This document shows positions 14,873 through 18,967 of a DNA stretch of 18,967 nucleotides, piece after piece. Below the pieces are notes generated by a model. That model searched no databases and was not told the DNA's origin. It saw only the letters and a list, made by a program, of their open reading frames with translations. Source of the DNA: Hyphomicrobiaceae bacterium UBA4460 (lineage in GTDB: Bacteria > Pseudomonadota > Alphaproteobacteria > Rhizobiales > Methyloligellaceae); the NCBI GenBank assembly GCA_002390155.1, contig DGOS01000011.1:1-18967 (forward strand). Direction: 5' to 3'. The number at the start of each line of letters is the position of its first letter. Within the stretch, counting starts at the first letter, position 1. Made by a program: the position numbers and the translations under genes.

Positions 14873-15505
14873 CTACCAGTTCGGGTTGGCGCACTTGATG
14901 CCGCGGGTGTTGGCCTTGGTGATCTTGCCCGGATCGATTTCGGGCTCGCTCTTGGCCTCGGCTTTGGCCTTTGCTTCGCCCTCGGCCTTGCTCTCCGCCT
15001 CGGCCTCCGCGTCTTCTTCCGGCTCAGGCTTCGGCACGGCGACCTCCCAGGCGCGGCGCACCTCGCTCCACCACTCGTTCGAGTCCGGCCCCCTGGCGTC
15101 GCCAATAAAGCGCAAGGTGAAGTCGTCCCCCTTCATGCAGGCGATGGAGACCACATAGCCTTTCCAGGGCTTGGGGATGATCCGCGTGTCGATCACCTGA
15201 AACCTGGCGCCGCCCGTCTCCTTGCTGGTCAGAACCAGGGATTTGCCGTCCTCGCGCTGATAGTGGTGCACATAGATCGGCGGGGCGACGAGGCCACCGC
15301 CGAAATCGAGCCATCCCTCGATCTCGAGGCTGCCCTCATAGTCCTTGCCGATCAAGCTCTTGGCGAAGTCCTCGTCCGTGGGCCCTTCTTCCGCTTCCGT
15401 TCCCGCTTCGGCTTCCGCTGGAGCTTCCGGCTCCGCGGCGGCGGGACTTGCCGAAAACGCGCCGAGTCCGAGCGCGAGCAGGGCCAGGATGGTGGTACGG
15501 TACAT
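14873..15505 (-). CDS. Exported protein of unknown function with Glu/Ala-rich segments
   Basis: I do not recognise this 210-residue protein. ATG 15505 is chosen because GGAGGAG lies nine bases upstream and a signal peptide follows (MYRTTILALLALGLGAF, likely cleavage after PAAA at residue 24). The frame upstream to 15748 is the shadow of the divergent gene. After the signal come a short acidic Glu/Ala/Pro stretch (25-45), a compact folded core (about 46-158) with beta-like segments such as IEGWLDFGGGL, SLVLTSKETGGARFQVIDTRIIP and GYVVSIACMKGDDFTLRFIGD, and a linker of Glu/Ala/Lys repeats (159-190). A conserved-looking end contains C205; with C123 it could form a disulphide. It is probably periplasmic and may share a transcript with the DUF1772 gene. 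Confidence 0.75.
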   Translation of the reverse strand: MYRTTILALLALGLGAFSASPAAAEPEAPAEAEAGTEAEEGPTDEDFAKSLIGKDYEGSLEIEGWLDFGGGLVAPPIYVHHYQREDGKSLVLTSKETGGARFQVIDTRIIPKPWKGYVVSIACMKGDDFTLRFIGDARGPDSNEWWSEVRRAWEVAVPKPEPEEDAEAEAESKAEGEAKAKAEAKSEPEIDPGKITKANTRGIKCANPNW

Positions 15506-15593
15506 GGCGCGCGTCTCCTCCAGTCTATCGTCCAACGGGTCGCGGGTAAGTCTATTCACAATCGCGGCAAATTTAATCCCTAACCTGACCGTC

Positions 15594-16838
15594 ATGCAGA
15601 CTCGGAAGTTCTTGTTCCTTTCGACCTTCGCGCTGAACGCCGTCATCGTTCTCGGCGCCGTTTGCGCTACGGCCGCCATGTCCGGCGTGTCGCGCGCGCC
15701 ATCCTGCGGAACGCCCGAGCTGGAACGTATGGCCGGGCAAGTGATCATGGTGGGCTTTCACGGCGACGATGAGAACGACGAAGGGGTTCGGGCGATCCGC
15801 GCGCAACTCCACACAGGAACGATCGGCGGCGTGGTTCTGTTCCCGGAAAACATCGCGTCGCGGACGCGGGTGAAAAATCTCATCGCCTTCTTGCGCAATG
15901 CGCGCTCCACCCCGCGTCCCTTCATCGCCGTCGACCAAGAAGGCGGTGCGGTGCAGCGGCTCAATCGCTGGAACGGCTATCAGTGGTATTCGTCCGCCAA
16001 GCATGTCGGCCGCAATCCAAGCTACGCAGAGCCGGAGGCCGTCGAGCGGTTCTACGGCGACATGGCCACTGCGCTGGCGGAGACCGGCTTCAACATGAAT
16101 CTCGGTCCCGTCGTCGATCTCGATATCAATCCATGGAACCCCGTGATCGGCGCGCGGGGGCGAAGCTTCGGCGCCGACCCCGATACGGTGACCTCGCGCG
16201 CGGCCTCGTTCATCAAGGCGCATCGCGCGGTGAATGTCGCGACCGTCGCCAAGCACTTTCCGGGGCATGGTTCCAGCCGCACCGATAGCCACAAACGGCT
16301 TCCCGACATCTCGGCGACCTGGCGCGAGGTTGAGCTGGAGCCTTATCGCCGGCTTGCCAAAGAGGGCCTACTCGATGCGGTGATGATCGGGCATCTTTAT
16401 CACCCGCGCTTCAGCGACTTGGAGAAGCGGCCGGCGTCGCTCTCCGTCAAGGCGGCAGGCGCATTGCGCAACAAGAACTGGCTCGACTTCGATGGTGTAA
16501 TCGTCAGCGACGACCTGGAAATGGGCGCGGTGGAGGACAAGGCCTCGCGCGAGGCGCTCGCTGTCATGGCCATCAAGGCGGGCAGCGATGTCGTGATGTT
16601 CTCCAATATCGATGGCGGCGATCCGCAGCTTGGCGTGAAGCTCCACAGTGCGGTGGTGAACGCGGTATGCGACGGAACCCTATCGGGTACGCGCATTGCG
16701 CAAAGCTATGACCGCGTGATGCGCCTCAAGCGGCGGCTGCAGAACAAGACGCTCGCTGAAACGGGGACTAGTGATACGCGTCGCTCGAAGGCGCTTCCCA
16801 CAGCACGTAGTACGAGTACGCCGTATAACCCAGGATGA
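15594..16838 (+). CDS. Exported glycoside hydrolase family 3 protein (NagZ-like beta-N-acetylhexosaminidase)
   Basis: This 414-residue family 3 glycoside hydrolase is of the NagZ type, which cleaves N-acetylglucosamine from muropeptides or chitin fragments. It shows VDQEGGAVQRL (113-123), FNMNLGPVVDLD (166-177), the catalytic loop KHFPGHGSSRTDSH with the Asp-His pair D231/H233, and the nucleophile motif VSDDLEMGA (D306/D307). Unlike cytoplasmic NagZ (about 340 residues) it begins with a signal or anchor segment (FLFLSTFALNAVIVLGAV, residues 6-23) after ATG 15594; the gap to the divergent gene is 88 bp. Its last 24 codons run antisense over the end of cydB, an overlap of 71 bp, and read as a low-complexity Ser/Thr/Arg tail. 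A role in periplasmic peptidoglycan turnover is inferred. Confidence 0.9.
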   Translation: MQTRKFLFLSTFALNAVIVLGAVCATAAMSGVSRAPSCGTPELERMAGQVIMVGFHGDDENDEGVRAIRAQLHTGTIGGVVLFPENIASRTRVKNLIAFLRNARSTPRPFIAVDQEGGAVQRLNRWNGYQWYSSAKHVGRNPSYAEPEAVERFYGDMATALAETGFNMNLGPVVDLDINPWNPVIGARGRSFGADPDTVTSRAASFIKAHRAVNVATVAKHFPGHGSSRTDSHKRLPDISATWREVELEPYRRLAKEGLLDAVMIGHLYHPRFSDLEKRPASLSVKAAGALRNKNWLDFDGVIVSDDLEMGAVEDKASREALAVMAIKAGSDVVMFSNIDGGDPQLGVKLHSAVVNAVCDGTLSGTRIAQSYDRVMRLKRRLQNKTLAETGTSDTRRSKALPTARSTSTPYNPG

Positions 16839-17802
16839 TGGGCAGCAGCGGTATGGCGCCGTACAGCATAAAGAGCTGGGAGTCCGGCGCGGCGGCGGCC
16901 TGCCAGATCGTGATGTCCGGCGGGATGATGAAGGGAAACAGGCTCACCGCGAGCCCGACATAGCAGAGTAGAAAGATCGCGGCGCCCCATAGGAACGGTG
17001 TGTAGCGCTGGCGCTTCTCGATCCCCTTCCATAGGCTGAAGACGGAAAACGCGGTCAGAAGCGGCACGGGGCAGAACATGATGATGTTCCCCGGCGAGAA
17101 CCAGCGCTCGCCGATCTCCGGATGCAGGAACGGCGTCCACAAGCTGAAGATCGCGATAAAGAGCGCAACGGCGATCAGCGCGTAGCGCGCCACGCCGTAG
17201 GCCCAGTCGCGTAAGGCATCGTCCGCTTTCATGATGAGCCAGCCGGCGGAGAGCAGCACGTAACCCGCCAGCGTGGCGACCGCGGTGACCACGGAGAACG
17301 GTGTCAGCCAGTCGAACGCACCGCCGGAGAACCGGTTGTCGGTGACGGTGAAGCCTTCCACGAAGGCGCCGAGCGCGCCGCCTTGCATGAGTGCGGCGAG
17401 GGTCGAGCCGCCGGCAAAGGCGAGATCCCAAGCCCAGCGGGAACGGTTCGACTTGAAGCGGAACTCGAAGGCGACGCCGCGCAAGATCAGCCCCAACAGC
17501 ATGAGAATGAGCGGGATGTAGAGAGCCGGCAGCATCACCGAATAGGCCAGCGGAAAGGCCGCGAGGAGACCGCCACCGCCGAGCACGAGCCACGTTTCGT
17601 TGCCATCCCAGAACGGGGCGACGGACGCCATCATGGCATCGCGATCCCGGTCGGACGGGGCCAGCGGGAACAGCACGCCAAGGCCGAGATCGTAGCCGCC
17701 GAGCAGCACATAGAGGAATACGGCAAGCGCCAGGATTGCGGCCCACACCAGCGGCAGCAGGACGGGAAGCACTTGGGTCATGTCGACGGCTGTGGGTGTC
17801 AT
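16768..17802 (-). CDS. cydB: Cytochrome bd-type quinol oxidase subunit II (CIO type)
   Basis: This is subunit II of a cytochrome bd-type ubiquinol oxidase, which with CydA reduces oxygen to water in the inner membrane at low oxygen or in the presence of respiratory poisons. It has 344 residues and about nine membrane helices. Marks are LLGGYDLGLGVLFPL (33-47), APFWDGNETWLVLGGGGLLAAFP (62-84) and LILRGVAFEFRFK (105-117), all typical of the family. The length matches the cyanide-insensitive oxidase CioB better than E. coli CydB (379). I start at ATG 17802; M8 at 17781 is possible. It lies 10 bp behind cydA and is clearly in the same operon. Its stop overlaps the tail of the convergent family 3 hydrolase gene. 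No cydX-like small ORF follows. Confidence 0.94.
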   Translation of the reverse strand: MTPTAVDMTQVLPVLLPLVWAAILALAVFLYVLLGGYDLGLGVLFPLAPSDRDRDAMMASVAPFWDGNETWLVLGGGGLLAAFPLAYSVMLPALYIPLILMLLGLILRGVAFEFRFKSNRSRWAWDLAFAGGSTLAALMQGGALGAFVEGFTVTDNRFSGGAFDWLTPFSVVTAVATLAGYVLLSAGWLIMKADDALRDWAYGVARYALIAVALFIAIFSLWTPFLHPEIGERWFSPGNIIMFCPVPLLTAFSVFSLWKGIEKRQRYTPFLWGAAIFLLCYVGLAVSLFPFIIPPDITIWQAAAAPDSQLFMLYGAIPLLPIILGYTAYSYYVLWEAPSSDAYH

Positions 17803-17812
17803 CGCTCCGGCC

Positions 17813-18967
17813 TCAGGGGTTTCCGGCCGCGGCAAGCGGTCTGTGCGATAGATCCGTCTCGTCTTTGCCGGGCACTGGCGGCGTCTGCTCGGGACCGCTC
17901 GCGACGAGCTTGCCCATGTAGTAGACGCCAGCGCCGAACACGATGCCGTAGACGATGACGAACAAGATGATGGAGGTGAGGACGCTGCCACCGGGCACGG
18001 GCGAGACGGCATCCGCCGTGCGCAGCACGTTGTAGACCACCCACGGCTGGCGTCCCACTTCGGCTACGAACCAGCCGGCGAGCACGGCGATGAAGCCGAG
18101 CGGCGCGGCCCAGGTCATGGCGTGCAGGAACCAGCGTGTGGTGTAGAGCCGGCCCGTCAGCCACAGCACGGCGCCGATCAGCCCAAGCGCGATCATGATG
18201 AAGCCGATGCCGACCATAATGCGGAAGGAGAAGAACGGGATGACGGGGTCCGGCCGGTCTTCCGGCGGGAAGGATTTCAGCCCGCGCACCTCCCCATCCC
18301 ATTCATGGGTGAGCACGTAGCTACCGAGCTCGGGGATCGCGATCTCGTATTTGTTGCTTTCGGTCTCGACGTCGGGCCAAGCGAACAAAACGAGCGGCGC
18401 GCCACGCTTGGTCTCCCAATGCGCCTCGATGGCGGCGATTTTGGCCGGCTGATGCTCGCGCGTATTGAGCCCGTGCAAGTCGCCGATGACAAGCTGCAAT
18501 GGCGCAAGCCAGACGATGAGGCTGAGCGCCATGCCGAGCATGATGCGGCCATGGGGAACGGACTTGTTCTTGAGAACGTACCAAGCGCCGACGCCGCCGA
18601 CCACGAAGGCCGTGGTGAGATACGCGGCCGCCAACATGTGGGCAAGGCGGTAGGGGAAGGAGGGATTGAAGATCACCTCCCACCAATCGGTGACGTGCAG
18701 CACGCCCGCCTCGTCCACGCGGAAGCCTTGCGGCGTCTGCATCCAGCTATTGGCGGACAGAATCCAAAAGGCCGAGATGGCGGTGCCGAGCGCCACCATG
18801 CAGGTGGCGAAGAAGTGCACCCATTTCGGCACGCGCTCGCGGCCGAACAGCATGATGCCGAGGAAACCGGCCTCGAGGAAAAAGGCGGTCAGCACCTCGT
18901 ATGACAAGAGCGGGCCAATGACATTGCCGCCGCGGCGCGACAGCTCGCTCCAATTGGTGCCGAACTC
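17813..18967 (-). CDS. cydA: Cytochrome bd-type quinol oxidase subunit I (5'-truncated by window edge, CIO type)
   Basis: Subunit I binds the haems and quinol. The frame is open to the right edge (the visible part begins EFGTNWSELSRRGGNVIGP), so an estimated 60-70 N-terminal residues, including the first haem ligand, are outside. Seen are AFFLEAGFLGIMLFG, the haem b558 histidine in FPYRLAHMLAAAYL, the quinol-loop start GDLHGLNTREHQPAK, the methionine ligand in FFSFRIMVGIGF, and GRQPWVVYNVLRTADAVSP. Only about 70 residues lie between QPAK and the methionine motif, so the Q-loop is the short type of cyanide-insensitive oxidases. The short hydrophilic C-terminal tail is ordinary. It is translated just ahead of cydB with a 10-bp gap. 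The promoter is outside the window. Confidence 0.95.
   Translation of the reverse strand, partial: EFGTNWSELSRRGGNVIGPLLSYEVLTAFFLEAGFLGIMLFGRERVPKWVHFFATCMVALGTAISAFWILSANSWMQTPQGFRVDEAGVLHVTDWWEVIFNPSFPYRLAHMLAAAYLTTAFVVGGVGAWYVLKNKSVPHGRIMLGMALSLIVWLAPLQLVIGDLHGLNTREHQPAKIAAIEAHWETKRGAPLVLFAWPDVETESNKYEIAIPELGSYVLTHEWDGEVRGLKSFPPEDRPDPVIPFFSFRIMVGIGFIMIALGLIGAVLWLTGRLYTTRWFLHAMTWAAPLGFIAVLAGWFVAEVGRQPWVVYNVLRTADAVSPVPGGSVLTSIILFVIVYGIVFGAGVYYMGKLVASGPEQTPPVPGKDETDLSHRPLAAAGNP

Noticed and set aside
14935..15030. Repetitive GC-rich tract that looked like a tandem repeat or CRISPR-like array
   Set aside because: The repetition is at codon level (Glu/Ala/Lys/Ser linker of the exported protein). 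There are no fixed-length repeats with unique spacers.
1..18967. Mobile elements, phage genes, tRNA or rRNA genes, defence systems
   Set aside because: No transposase, integrase, terminal repeats, tRNA-like cloverleaf or defence-type protein was seen. The gene content reads as ordinary chromosome.

Overview
The window looks like chromosomal DNA of a GC-rich alphaproteobacterium, most likely order Hyphomicrobiales. The basis is the lineage-typical DUF2794 protein, the neighbourhood aconitase / DUF1223 / DUF2794 / Bax-inhibitor-1, and the overall coding style; genus is not resolvable from sequence alone. Nearly all of it is dense protein-coding sequence. I see no rRNA, tRNA, CRISPR array, insertion sequence, prophage or integrase.

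Left part (1-4742): the 3' three quarters of an aconitase gene (acnA), a secreted thioredoxin-like DUF1223 protein, a small DUF2794 protein with a TTG start, and a convergent Bax-inhibitor-1 family membrane protein. The gaps here are rich in perfect inverted repeats, including two good terminator hairpins and two unusual GC-rich structured elements on either side of the DUF2794 gene.

Middle part (4743-9162): a leftward ABC exporter (ATPase plus 858-residue FtsX/MacB-type permease, YbbA/YbbP-like), divergent from an exported SGNH esterase of the TesA type that overlaps a Nudix hydrolase gene. This repeats the tesA-ybbA-ybbP arrangement known from E. coli.

Phosphate and lipid part (9277-13038): a PiT phosphate transporter is followed after 18 bp by three tightly packed genes, a YnbA-like CDP-alcohol phosphatidyltransferase (apparently with a CTG start), a CdsA-like phosphatidate cytidylyltransferase and a PlsC-like acyltransferase. 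Together the last three could carry lysophosphatidate through phosphatidate and CDP-diacylglycerol to an unidentified phospholipid. A PHO-box-like double repeat overlaps the proposed pit promoter. This is the most interesting cluster in the window.

Right part (13039-18967): a secreted DUF1906 (Rv2525c-like, glycoside-hydrolase-like) protein, a DUF1772 membrane protein, an unrecognised exported protein with Glu/Ala-rich ends, an exported NagZ-like family 3 glycoside hydrolase, and the leftward cydAB genes of a cyanide-insensitive (CIO-type) quinol oxidase, with cydA running off the right edge. Several proteins here are envelope or peptidoglycan related.
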